Positions 44,007-52,130 of a DNA stretch of 64,000 nucleotides are shown here, piece by piece. Under the pieces are notes generated by a model. It was not told the DNA's origin. It saw only the letters and a list, made by a program, of their open reading frames with translations, and searched no databases. Where the stretch lies: contig NZ_LT598653.1 of assembly GCF_900078365.1 (NCBI RefSeq), forward strand, positions 1,116,001-1,180,000, written 5' to 3'. The position numbers and the translations under genes were made by a program. The DNA is from an uncultured Sphingopyxis sp. (lineage in GTDB: Bacteria; Pseudomonadota; Alphaproteobacteria; Sphingomonadales; Sphingomonadaceae). Every line of letters begins with the position of its first letter. Within the stretch, counting starts at the first letter, position 1.

Positions 44007-45644
44007 ATGCTCGATTTCCCGCGCTGGAAGACCGTCGGCATCAGCATCATCCTGCTGCTCGGCATCCTCTTTTCCATCCCCAGCTTCCTCCCCGAAAAGA
44101 CGCGGGAGAGCCTGCCGTCGGTGTTGCAGGCGAAGGTCAATCTGGGCCTCGACCTTGCCGGCGGCAGCCACCTCTTGCTCGAGGCCGACATCGCCGACCT
44201 CAGGAAGACGCAGCTCACCAACATGGAAAAGACGGTGCGCACCGCAATGCGCGGCGAAAGCGGCGCCGACGACGATATCGCGATCGGCGAGCTGTCGAAC
44301 GCGGGCGGCAAGATCAGCTTCCTCGTCCGCGACCAGGCGCAGCTCGACGAAGCGCGCGAGCGCCTGTTCAGCGAGACGCGGGGCGCCGGGCTGACCGGGC
44401 AGCGCGACTGGAGCATCACCGTCATCGATTCGCAGCGCATCGTGCTGACCCCGACGAGCGCGGGACAGGCGCAGGCGGTCGCGAATGCGATGGATACCGC
44501 GCGCGACATCATCGACAAGCGCGTCAATGCGCTCGGCACGCGCGAGCCGACGATCATCCGCGAAGGCAATGACCGCGTCGTCGTGCAGGTTCCGGGCCTG
44601 CAGGATCCGGCCGCGCTGAAGGAGTTGATCGGCAAGACCGCGCGCCTCGAATTCCGCATGGTCGACACCAATGCCGACCCGGCCGAGGCCGCCGCGGGCC
44701 GGGTGCCGGTGGGCAGCGAAATCGTCCCCTATGCCGAAGGCGAGGGCAGCGGCGCCGCGTTCGAGGTGCTGCGCCGCCAGGTGATGATCAGCGGCGAACA
44801 GCTGATCAACGCGCAGCAAAGCTATGACCCGCAGTCGGGCCAGCCGGTCGTTTCGATCCGCTTCGATTCGGGCGGGTCGAGCACCTTTGCCAAGGTGACC
44901 GCGCAGAATGTCGGCAAGAGATTCGCGATGGTGCTCGACGGCAAGGTGCTGTCGGCGCCGTCGATCAACGAACCGATCCTGGGCGGGAGTGCGCAGATTT
45001 CGGGCAGCTTCAGCGTCGCGAGCGCCAATGCTCTCGCCATCTCGCTGCGCTCGGGCGCGCTACCGGTGAAGATGACGGTGGTCGAGGAACGCACGGTGAC
45101 CCCCGAACTCGGCGCCGATTCTATCCGAAAGGGCGCGATCGCGGGCATCGTCGCCACCGTGTCGGTGCTCGTGCTGATGCTGGTCGTTTATGGCCGGTTC
45201 GGCGTTTATGCCTGTATCGCGCTGATCTTCAACGTCTTCCTGATCATCGCGATCATGGCGGCGTTCAACGCGACGCTGACGCTGCCGGGCATCGCGGGCT
45301 TTGTGCTGACCATCGGTGCCGCGGTCGACGCGAACGTGCTGATGGCCATCGACTCGAACGTGCTCATCAACGAGCGCATCCGCGAGGAACTGAAACGCGG
45401 GCGGCGCGTCTTTCAGGCTGTCGAACTCGGCTATACCGAAGCCAGCCGCGCGATTTTCGACGCGAACGTCACCAACGTCATCGCGGCCCTGCTGATGTTC
45501 TGGTTCGGCTCGGGCCCGATCAAGGGCTTTGCCGTCGTGCTGACCATCGGCATCGTCACCAGCGTCTTCACCGCCGTGACCGTCACGCGCATGTTCGTCG
45601 CCCATTGGCTGCGGACCAAGCGCCCGACGGCGATCAATATCTAA
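44007..45644 (+). CDS. secD: Protein translocase subunit SecD
   Basis: This 545-residue protein uses the proton gradient to help pull proteins across the inner membrane. It has an N-terminal span, the P1 signature VNLGLDLAGGSHLLLEADIA, a periplasmic domain, and six-span RND part with GADSIRKGAIAGIVATVSVL, GIAGFVLTIGAAVDANVLMA and INERIREELKRGRRVFQAVE. The length fits SecD of this group. It lies 51 bases after yajC and 14 bases before secF. Confidence 0.96.
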   Translation: MLDFPRWKTVGISIILLLGILFSIPSFLPEKTRESLPSVLQAKVNLGLDLAGGSHLLLEADIADLRKTQLTNMEKTVRTAMRGESGADDDIAIGELSNAGGKISFLVRDQAQLDEARERLFSETRGAGLTGQRDWSITVIDSQRIVLTPTSAGQAQAVANAMDTARDIIDKRVNALGTREPTIIREGNDRVVVQVPGLQDPAALKELIGKTARLEFRMVDTNADPAEAAAGRVPVGSEIVPYAEGEGSGAAFEVLRRQVMISGEQLINAQQSYDPQSGQPVVSIRFDSGGSSTFAKVTAQNVGKRFAMVLDGKVLSAPSINEPILGGSAQISGSFSVASANALAISLRSGALPVKMTVVEERTVTPELGADSIRKGAIAGIVATVSVLVLMLVVYGRFGVYACIALIFNVFLIIAIMAAFNATLTLPGIAGFVLTIGAAVDANVLMAIDSNVLINERIREELKRGRRVFQAVELGYTEASRAIFDANVTNVIAALLMFWFGSGPIKGFAVVLTIGIVTSVFTAVTVTRMFVAHWLRTKRPTAINI

Positions 45645-45658
45645 GGAGGGAGCGAAAG

Positions 45659-46639
45659 ATGCGCCTGCTCAAACTCGTCCCCGACGACACGAACATCGAC
45701 TTCCTGCGGTGGCGCAAGGTCGCCTCGTTCATGAGCTTTTTCCTCGTCGTCGTCTCGATCGCGCTCGTCGCGGTCAAGGGATTGAACCTCGGCGTCGATT
45801 TCGTCGGCGGCCAGTCGGTCCGCGTCGAATTCACCGGCACGATGCCGCCGATCGACGAGATCCGCGACAAGGTCGGCGACATCGGCCTCGGCGAAGCGAC
45901 GATCCAGCAATTCGGATCGGACAAGGCGGTGTCGATCCGCACCGGATTGCCCGAGGGCGACAAGGCCGCGGCGGAGCGCGCGGGGCAGCAGCTCGTCTCC
46001 GGCATCCAGAAGGCGTTTCCGACCGCGAAGACCGGATCGGTCGAGACCGTGTCGGGCAAGGTGTCGGAGGAATTGCTGCGCACCGGCGCGATCAGCCTCG
46101 CGCTCGCGATGCTCGGCATCTCGATCTATATCTGGATCCGCTTCGAATGGCAGTTCGGCGTCGGCGCGCTCGGCCGCCTGTTCCACGAGGTCGCGCTGAC
46201 CTTCGGTTTCTTTGCGGTGACGCAGTTGCAGTTCGACCTCAACAGCGTCGCGGCGCTGCTGACCATCGTCGGCTATTCGCTGAACGACACGATCGTGGTC
46301 TATGACCGCATTCGCGAAAATCTGAAGAAATACCGCAAGATGGAGATCGTCCCGCTGCTCAATCTCAGCATCAACGAGACGCTGTCGCGCACGGTGATGA
46401 CGAGCGTCGCGATGCTGCTCGCGCTGGGCATGCTGCTGATCTTCGGCCCCGACGTGATCTTCGGCTTTACCGCCGCGATCCTGTTCGGCGTCTTTGTCGG
46501 CACCTATTCGTCGATCCTGATGTCGACGCCGGTGCTGGTGTGGCTGAAGGTCGGCCCGCACAGCTTCGTGCCGCGCACCGTCGCCGGGATCGAGGGCGGC
46601 GAGCGCGTGACCCGCAAGGACGACGGCGCGGTCGTCTGA
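45659..46639 (+). CDS. secF: Protein translocase subunit SecF
   Basis: This protein of about 326 residues pairs with SecD. It shows an N-terminal span, GLNLGVDFVGGQSVRVEFTG (the SecF DFxGG motif), and the conserved membrane motifs LLTIVGYSLNDTIVVYDRIR and LNLSINETLSRTVMTSVAML. ATG 45659 has taaggagggag upstream, a very good ribosome site; the longer frame overlaps secD. A hairpin follows the gene. Confidence 0.96.
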   Translation: MRLLKLVPDDTNIDFLRWRKVASFMSFFLVVVSIALVAVKGLNLGVDFVGGQSVRVEFTGTMPPIDEIRDKVGDIGLGEATIQQFGSDKAVSIRTGLPEGDKAAAERAGQQLVSGIQKAFPTAKTGSVETVSGKVSEELLRTGAISLALAMLGISIYIWIRFEWQFGVGALGRLFHEVALTFGFFAVTQLQFDLNSVAALLTIVGYSLNDTIVVYDRIRENLKKYRKMEIVPLLNLSINETLSRTVMTSVAMLLALGMLLIFGPDVIFGFTAAILFGVFVGTYSSILMSTPVLVWLKVGPHSFVPRTVAGIEGGERVTRKDDGAVV

Positions 46640-46660
46640 TCGCCTTCGATTTGTGAACGC

Positions 46661-46695
46661 CAACGCCGGTCCGCTTTTCGAGCGGGCTGGCGTTG
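46661..46695 (+). terminator. Hairpin after secF
   Basis: An imperfect stem, caacgccggtccgct pairing with agcgggctggcgttg around a TTTCG loop, lies just after the secF stop. It is terminator-like, without a long T run. Confidence 0.55.
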
Positions 46696-46727
46696 ACGTA
46701 TCCGAAGCATGAACGCTCTTATCGAAT

Positions 46728-46805
46728 CGTCATCCCGGCGAAGGCCGGGATCTCGCCGGTGCGTCAGGCCGAGAGGGTGAGATCCCGGCCTTCGCCGGGA
46801 TGACG
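46728..46805. repeat. Paired-hairpin intergenic repeat, GTCATCCCGGCGAAGG type
   Basis: Inverted arms with CCCGGC-GAAG-GCCGGG hairpins lie between convergent secF and the glycosyltransferase gene. Confidence 0.85.
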
Positions 46806-46828
46806 AAATGGGGGAGGAGACGGCCCGA

Positions 46829-48004
46829 TCATGCTCGGCGCCTGGCGCAGCGGCGCAGATGATCGGCGAGTTCGCGGCCGTTGCGGCCCCAGTCAAAACG
46901 GCCGCCGAGGCTCGATGCGACGTCGGCGGGAGAGGGCGGGGCGGCGAGCAGCGCCTGCACCGCTTCGGCGATGGCGCGGGGCGTGCGCGCGACGATACGC
47001 CCGGCGACGGGTGAGGTGACGAGCTCGGCGGCGCCGCCGGCGTCGCTGATGACGATTGGGGTGCCGCAGGCGAGCGCCTCGACCCACGCATTGGCAAGCC
47101 CTTCGCTGGCTGACGGCATGACGACCGCGTCGGCGGCGCGATAAAGCTGCGGCAGGCCGGCATTGGCGACGGGGCCGAGGAAATGGACGCGCGCTTCGAC
47201 GCCATGTTCGCGGGCGAGCGCGCGATAGCGGGCTTCCTCCTCGCCGGCGCCGGCGAGCCAATAGTGGACACCGGGCAGCGCGGACAGCGCCTCGATCACC
47301 AGCGCCTGCCCCTTGCGCGGGATGAGCGCGCCGACGGTGAGGATCGCGGGGGCATCGTCCATGCCGAGCGCGGCGCGCGCCGCGGCGCGGTCGCCGGGGT
47401 GGAAGCGCGCGGTGTCGATGCCGGTGTAATGAACCGCGACCTTTTGCGCGTCGATGCCGATCGCCGCCATGTCGCGACGCATCGCTTCGGAAACGGCGAG
47501 CAGGCCCGCGGCCTTCGCGCCGGCCTCGATCACTTGCGATCGGGTCGCGGGATCATGGCCGAAATGGCCGATGTCGGCGCCGCGCGCCTTCGCCGAAAAG
47601 GGAAGGCCGAGCGCGGCCGCGACGCGCATCGCGGCGGGGCCGTCGGGGTAGAAGAATTGCGCATCGACGACATCGAACGCGCGCCCGCGCACCGCCGACA
47701 GCACCGCGCGCGCGACCCGCGCGGGATTGAAGCGCGCGCCGTAGCGCGGGATCAGCGCGAAGCGCGGGCGCAGGACAGTGAGGCCGTTCCATTGCTCGGC
47801 TTGCGGCAGGCCGCGAAGCGCGCGGTAGCGATTGTGGAGCGAGAGCGGAAAGGGCGGCAGGCCGAGCGGCGCGACGATCGTGAGTTCGATCCCGGGCTCG
47901 GCGGCGAGCGCGCGCAGGCTTTTCTCGACGAACAGGCCGAAGTTCGGCCGCGCGGCGTCGGGGAAGAGCGTCGCGATGCTGAGGATGCGCAGGGGCCGGT
48001 TCAT
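46829..48004 (-). CDS. Glycosyltransferase family 4 (GT-B) protein
   Basis: This 391-residue glycosyltransferase has the GT-B layout: an N-terminal acceptor domain (ATLFPDAARPNFGLFVEKSL) and a C-terminal donor domain with ILTVGALIPRKGQALVIEAL near residue 215 and the EX7E motif in SEGLANAWVEALACGTPIV near residue 300. It would transfer a sugar from a nucleotide donor to an unknown acceptor, perhaps a lipid or polysaccharide. It stands alone, with no other polysaccharide genes nearby. Confidence 0.87.
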   Translation of the reverse strand: MNRPLRILSIATLFPDAARPNFGLFVEKSLRALAAEPGIELTIVAPLGLPPFPLSLHNRYRALRGLPQAEQWNGLTVLRPRFALIPRYGARFNPARVARAVLSAVRGRAFDVVDAQFFYPDGPAAMRVAAALGLPFSAKARGADIGHFGHDPATRSQVIEAGAKAAGLLAVSEAMRRDMAAIGIDAQKVAVHYTGIDTARFHPGDRAAARAALGMDDAPAILTVGALIPRKGQALVIEALSALPGVHYWLAGAGEEEARYRALAREHGVEARVHFLGPVANAGLPQLYRAADAVVMPSASEGLANAWVEALACGTPIVISDAGGAAELVTSPVAGRIVARTPRAIAEAVQALLAAPPSPADVASSLGGRFDWGRNGRELADHLRRCARRRA

Positions 48005-48018
48005 GCCCGACCTCCCCT

Positions 48019-48108
48019 CCGTTCGTGCTGAGTTTGTCGAAGCACCGTTCTTCCTTGCGAGCGTAGAGAAAAAGGACGGCCCTTCGACAAGCTCAGGGCG
48101 AACGAAGG
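48019..48108. repeat. Inverted intergenic repeat, GTTCG/CTTCGACAAGCTCAG type
   Basis: Imperfect inverted arms (gttcgtgctgagtttgtcga and ttcgacaagctcagggcgaa) lie between the glycosyltransferase and XRE genes. Confidence 0.75.
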
Positions 48109-48111
48109 GGC

Positions 48112-48672
48112 TTATAGCGTGCGGAGCAGCCGCACCGCGACGGCGGCCCAGGGCGGATTGTTGACGACCTGCTGGCGCTGGCCGGTGCCGAGCGGGAGCA
48201 GATGGAGCTTTTCGCCATCGACGTTGAGCAGCCGCGCGAAGAAAAAGCGGCCGGCGGGGCGCGGGACGAGCAGGTCGCGATTGAGCGCGCTGGCCCAGTC
48301 ACTCTCGATGCGGCGGCACCAGATTTCGTCGCCGGCGCGATAGTCGCCGATCGACGAGGTGACGCGCACCGCGACCATATCCTCGCCCGGGCGGGCGGGC
48401 AGCGCCTGCTCGACGCGCGCCGGCGCCTGCGCGCCCTCGGCGCCGAGGAGAGCGGTGATGGTGAGCTGCGTATCCTGCGGCAGCCGGACGAGCTCGGCGG
48501 CGTCGACCCCGAGCGCCGCGGCGATGCGGTTCATCCAGCCGAGCGACAGCGTGCGCGTCCCGGTTTCGAGGCGGCCGATCGTCTGCGCGGTCGTCGGCGG
48601 GACGCAGCGCTGGCCGACCTCCTCGAGCGTCAGGCCCTTGGCGCGGCGGACGGCGCGAATGCTGTTGATCAT
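48112..48672 (-). CDS. XRE-family repressor with S24-like C-terminal domain
   Basis: This 186-residue protein has an N-terminal helix-turn-helix (SIRAVRRAKGLTLEEVGQRC, TAQTIGRLETGTRTLSLGWM) and a C-terminal domain resembling the S24/LexA fold (VAVRVTSSIGDYRAGDEIWC, RRIESDWASALNRDLL). The usual Ser-Lys cleavage dyad is not obvious, so it may be a non-cleaving ligand or dimer domain. It is divergent from the DUF6456-like gene with 88 bases between, so it probably represses that gene. The pair recalls the Caulobacter GTA repressor and activator arrangement (RogA and GafY); this is inference. Confidence 0.8.
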   Translation of the reverse strand: MINSIRAVRRAKGLTLEEVGQRCVPPTTAQTIGRLETGTRTLSLGWMNRIAAALGVDAAELVRLPQDTQLTITALLGAEGAQAPARVEQALPARPGEDMVAVRVTSSIGDYRAGDEIWCRRIESDWASALNRDLLVPRPAGRFFFARLLNVDGEKLHLLPLGTGQRQQVVNNPPWAAVAVRLLRTL

Positions 48673-48760
48673 GGCGGCGATTCCTTGATAACCAAATCGG
48701 TTTCTTCTTTCCTACAAAATAATCCAGTGTCAAGCCCGGCGTGCAACAAAGGAGAATCGC

Positions 48761-49243
48761 ATGACCGCACGCCGCCTTGAAACCCGCCTGCATCCCGACG
48801 ACCGGATCGGCCCTGGCAAAGCCGGGCCGCGGGTGATGCGGCACGTGACGGTCAATGTCGCGGAGACTCCGATCGGCTGGCTCGCGTCGCGCGGGATGCT
48901 GACGCCGGCGCAACTCGCGGCGGGCGAGCGGCTGCGCGGCGATTACGAGCACGCGGGATTGGCGGCGCGGGTGACGATGCGCTGGGACGCCGCGCCGCCG
49001 GGCAAGAGCCGCGGCGGCGCGCGCGCGTCCGACGCGTCGCTGGCGCGGATCGACGCGCATCGGCGCTTTCACGCGGCGCTCGATGCGGCGGGGCCGGGGC
49101 TGGCCGATATTTGCTGGCGCGTCATTTGCGCGGGCGAAGGGATCGGCGGCGCGGAGAAGGCGCTGGGGTGGCCGGCGCGGTCGGGCAAGCTGGTGCTGGG
49201 GCTGGCGCTCGACCGGTTGGCGAGGTTTTACGGGACCGGGTGA
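48761..49243 (+). CDS. DUF6456-like protein, candidate regulator
   Basis: This 160-residue protein looks like the DUF6456 family: WLASRGMLTPAQLAAGERLR near residue 40, DYEHAGLAARVTMRWDA, DASLARIDAHRRFHAALDAA and the final GWPARSGKLVLGLALDRLAR. The helical core and the RSGKLVLGLALDRLARFYG end suggest a DNA- or protein-binding role. In Caulobacter, GTA activation involves proteins I recall as sharing this domain, but I cannot confirm that here. It is divergent from the XRE gene, with an AT-rich spacer that probably holds both promoters. Confidence 0.65.
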   Translation: MTARRLETRLHPDDRIGPGKAGPRVMRHVTVNVAETPIGWLASRGMLTPAQLAAGERLRGDYEHAGLAARVTMRWDAAPPGKSRGGARASDASLARIDAHRRFHAALDAAGPGLADICWRVICAGEGIGGAEKALGWPARSGKLVLGLALDRLARFYGTG

Positions 49244-49293
49244 TGCCGACGGCTTGGGGGAGGGGGTGACCAGAGTCACGCGCCTCTGGTCAC

Positions 49294-49414
49294 GGGTGGG
49301 CAGCGACATTGCGATTGCCCACCCCGCTGCAACTAGCGAACAAGTTCGCAAGTTTCGCTGCCCCTCCCGCAGGCGGGAGGGGAAACCAGCTCAACTCCTA
49401 AGCGTCGTCGATCC
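49294..49414. repeat. Interspersed structured repeat, copy B
   Basis: A 121-base unit matches copy A (21523-21643) with about six changes. It holds the palindrome GCGAAC-AA-GTTCGC at 49336-49349 and the right hairpin CCCCTCCCGC-AG-GCGGGAGGGG. The left hairpin of copy A is absent. Confidence 0.85.
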
Positions 49415-49432
49415 CCCCATAGCCGGCGAAAG

Positions 49433-49786
49433 TCACCCCTCGGGCCGCGTCCAGATCCAGCTTCCCGTCACCACCGCGGCGATCACCGGCAGCATCACCC
49501 ACGGCCAGGGCGAAAAGATCGCCGCCAATATGATGCTGAACGCAAAGGCGGCGGTCGCGGCGACCTTTCCCTTGCGGCTGATCGCGCCCTTTCCGCGCCA
49601 CGCGGCGATGTGATGGCCGAAATGCGGGTGGGTGAGCAGCCAGGCCTCGAGCCGCGGCGATGATCGTGCGAAGCAGAAGGCGGCGAGGATGACGAACGGC
49701 ACCGTCGGCAGCAACGGCAGGAAAGCACCGATCGCGCCGAGTCCCAGCGAAGCCCAGCCCGCGACCAGGTAGAAATGCCGTTTCAT
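49433..49786 (-). CDS. DUF454 (YbaN-like) inner-membrane protein
   Basis: This protein of about 117 residues has the DUF454 pattern: LVAGWASLGLGAIGAFLPLL near the start, PTVPFVILAAFCFARSSPRL, then THPHFGHHIAAWRGKGAISR and two more hydrophobic stretches (ATAAFAFSIILAAIF, WVMLPVIAAVVTGSWIW). The family function is unknown. A TTG lies directly before the ATG at 49786; the ATG is preferred. Confidence 0.88.
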   Translation of the reverse strand: MKRHFYLVAGWASLGLGAIGAFLPLLPTVPFVILAAFCFARSSPRLEAWLLTHPHFGHHIAAWRGKGAISRKGKVAATAAFAFSIILAAIFSPWPWVMLPVIAAVVTGSWIWTRPEG

Positions 49787-49831
49787 CAAGGGTTGGCTTA
49801 GCGGAATTAATCGACCACGCCATCCACTTAC

Positions 49832-49909
49832 CGTCGCCCCCGCGAAGGCGGGGGCCGCAATCCGCCTTACGCTATCTCTCCAGCGGCCCCCGCCTTCGCG
49901 GGGGCGACG
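49832..49909. repeat. Paired-hairpin intergenic repeat, CCCCCGC-GAAG-GCGGGGG type
   Basis: Inverted arms with GAAG/CTTC loops lie between the DUF454 and leucine-dehydrogenase-type genes, both on the minus strand. Confidence 0.85.
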
Positions 49910-49916
49910 CTTGAGC

Positions 49917-50969
49917 TTAACCCCGCCCGATCAGCTTCTGCGCCATGCGGTCGGCGACGACCGACGCCGGCGTGCCGCTCGCCTTGCTCTCGGCCCAGAT
50001 TTCGGCGAGGCGGCCGGGGATCTGGTGGATACGGCTCTCGACTTCCTCGCGGTTACCCTGTCCCAGATATTCGAGCGCGACGTTGATGATGCCGCCCGCA
50101 TTGATCACATAATCGGGGGCAAAGACGATGCCGCGATCGTGGACGCGCTGGCCGTCGAGCGCGGTTGCGAGCTGGTTGTTCGCGCCGCCCGCGACGATCG
50201 GCACGCGCAGCTTCGCGATGCTCTGCTCGGTCAGGATCGCGCCCAGGGCGTTCGGGCTCAGCATGTCGGCCTCGACCTCCATGATCGCCGCCGAATCGGC
50301 GAGCTCGGCGCCCAGTTCCTCGGCCAGCGCCTTCGCGCGCGCCAGATTGACGTCGGCGAGGGTCAGCTTCGCGCCCTCGGCCGCGAGCCGCCGCGCGACG
50401 CCGCCGCCGACGCTGCCGACGCCCTGGATCGCGATGCGCACATCCTTGGCGCTGTCGGTCTTCAGCCCTTCGCGAATCGCCGCCTTGATGCCCAGATAGA
50501 CGCCGAGCGCGGTGAACGGTCCCGGATCGCCGCCGGCATCGGCGCCGCTCGCCACCGGCAAGCCGCTGACATGCTTCGTCTGCTTCGCGATCTCGACCAT
50601 GTCGGCGTCATTGATCCCGACGTCTTCCGCCGTCACATAGGCGCCGCCGAGCGACTCGACCGCGCGGCCGAACGCGGCGAGCAGTTCGGGGCTCTTCGCG
50701 CCCCGCTCGTCGGCGAGGATGACGCCCTTGCCGCCGCCCATCGGCAGGCCGGCCATCGCATTCTTGTAGCTCATGCCGCGCGACAGGCGCAGCGCGTCGG
50801 TGATCGCCGCCGCGCGCTGCGGATAATGCCAGTAGCGCACACCGCCCGCGCCGGGCCCGAGGTGCGTCGAGTGGACGGCGATGACCGCGGTCAGTCCGCT
50901 CTGCCGGTCACGGAACATGTGGACATGTTCATGATCGTCGAAATCGGCGAAATCCCAGACAGCGGACAT
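49917..50969 (-). CDS. Leu/Phe/Val dehydrogenase family enzyme
   Basis: This 350-residue enzyme of the Glu/Leu/Phe/Val dehydrogenase family deaminates a branched-chain or aromatic amino acid with NAD. The substrate region has STHLGPGAGGVRYWHYP near residue 35 and LSRGMSYKNAMAGLPMGGGK near 62 with catalytic Lys. The Rossmann part has IAIQGVGSVGGGVARRLAAE near residue 175 and PDYVINAGGIINVALEYLGQ near 285. Leucine is the commonest substrate in this length class, but valine and phenylalanine are possible. It is upstream-adjacent to tRNA-His on the same strand. Confidence 0.9.
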   Translation of the reverse strand: MSAVWDFADFDDHEHVHMFRDRQSGLTAVIAVHSTHLGPGAGGVRYWHYPQRAAAITDALRLSRGMSYKNAMAGLPMGGGKGVILADERGAKSPELLAAFGRAVESLGGAYVTAEDVGINDADMVEIAKQTKHVSGLPVASGADAGGDPGPFTALGVYLGIKAAIREGLKTDSAKDVRIAIQGVGSVGGGVARRLAAEGAKLTLADVNLARAKALAEELGAELADSAAIMEVEADMLSPNALGAILTEQSIAKLRVPIVAGGANNQLATALDGQRVHDRGIVFAPDYVINAGGIINVALEYLGQGNREEVESRIHQIPGRLAEIWAESKASGTPASVVADRMAQKLIGRG

Positions 50970-51078
50970 TGGCTCATCCTCACGTTAAAAAATTACGTGA
51001 AGGCGTAATAATCAAACGAGCGAAGCGAGTCACCTCAAAAGCGTCCCCAAAATCTCGAACGCGCGATGACAGAGAAAA

Positions 51079-51155
51079 TGGGGCGATCAACGGGGCTCGA
51101 ACCCGCGACCTCCGGTACCACAAACCGGCGCTCTAACCAACTGAGCTATGATCGC
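51079..51155 (-). tRNA. tRNA-His (anticodon GTG)
   Basis: On the minus strand the acceptor stem is GCGATCA/TGATCGC, the anticodon loop is TTGTGGT with anticodon GTG, and CCA is encoded. The base before position 1 (51156) is G and the discriminator is C, so the usual extra G-1:C73 pair of tRNA-His is available. Confidence 0.96.
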
Positions 51156-51257
51156 CACATGCCCGGCGAAACCGCCTGCGACAGCGCGCGGCGATAGGCG
51201 CGCCCTCCTCCTTCGTCAAGCATTGTTCGCGCGGGGCCGGGCCGGTAAAAGCGCGCC

Positions 51258-51938
51258 ATGGCTGGCAATGAACATGTCGACATGGCGACCTCGGGCGCCG
51301 ACCGCACCGCCGAGCGGCTCGCCGCGGCCCCCGGCATCCGCCGCGCGCCGACGCCGAAGCTGCAGCAGTTCATGCTGCCCGGCTTCCTCGACGCAGAGAC
51401 CTGCGCCGCGCTGATCGCGCAGATCGACCGCGACGTGCGCCCGTCGACCATCGCCGACCCGAATGGCGACGAAGCCTTCCGCACCAGCACGACCTGCGAT
51501 CTCGACCACCGCGACCCGCTGGTGATCGCGGTGAACGCGCGCCTCCACGACCTCACCGGCATTCCGCTGGAATATGGCGAGCCGATGCAGGGCCAGCGTT
51601 ACGACGTCGGGCAGGAGTTCAAGGCGCATACCGACTATTTCGACCCGCACGGCGCCGACTGGGACACCTATTGCGCGGTGCCGGGCCAGCGGAGCTGGAC
51701 GCTGATGATCTATCTCAACGAACCGGCGGCGGGCGGCGCGACGCGCTTCCTCGCGACGGGCAAGATGCACCAGCCCGAGGTCGGCAAGCTGCTCGCGTGG
51801 AACAATGTGCGCCCCGACGGCACCGCCAACCCCGATACGCTCCATCACGGGATGAAGGTGCGCAAGGGCCGCAAATATATCATCACCAAATGGTTTCGCG
51901 AACGGCCGTGGCCGTGGGGGGCGGGGGAGCTGGGGTAG
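51258..51938 (+). CDS. 2OG-Fe(II) oxygenase, prolyl 4-hydroxylase type
   Basis: This 226-residue protein has the P4H-like double-stranded beta-helix. The Fe ligands are in QEFKAHTDYFDPHGADWDTY (HTD) near residue 122 and NPDTLHHGMKVRKGRKYIIT (late His) near residue 200. The Lys or Arg that holds 2-oxoglutarate follows that His. It would hydroxylate a proline or other residue in an unknown substrate. A TTGTTC / TAAAAG pair ends about 7 bases before ATG 51258, suggesting a leaderless message. Codon use matches the neighbours. Confidence 0.88.
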   Translation: MAGNEHVDMATSGADRTAERLAAAPGIRRAPTPKLQQFMLPGFLDAETCAALIAQIDRDVRPSTIADPNGDEAFRTSTTCDLDHRDPLVIAVNARLHDLTGIPLEYGEPMQGQRYDVGQEFKAHTDYFDPHGADWDTYCAVPGQRSWTLMIYLNEPAAGGATRFLATGKMHQPEVGKLLAWNNVRPDGTANPDTLHHGMKVRKGRKYIITKWFRERPWPWGAGELG

Positions 51939-51951
51939 GATTTATCGGCCT

Positions 51952-52125
51952 CCTTCCCCCTCGATGGGGGAAGGATACGGAGCCTTGCGCCGCAGGCGCT
52001 AGGCGGAGTTGGATGGGGGTGATGCTCCGTCCTTGCACCATGGCTTCAGACCGAAACCGCACCCCCACCGCTGCGACTAGGCAGCAAGCTGCCAAGTCTC
52101 GCTGCCTCCCCCATCAAGGGGGAGG
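51952..52125. repeat. Interspersed structured repeat, copy C (divergent)
   Basis: This copy has a left hairpin CCTTCCCCC-TCGAT-GGGGGAAGG (51952-51974), a central palindrome GGCAGC-AA-GCTGCC (52080-52093) inside GACT/AGTC, and a right hairpin CCTCCCCC-ATCAA-GGGGGAGG (52105-52125). Its stems differ in sequence from copies A and B but keep the same pairing. Confidence 0.75.
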
Positions 52126-52130
52126 GAATC

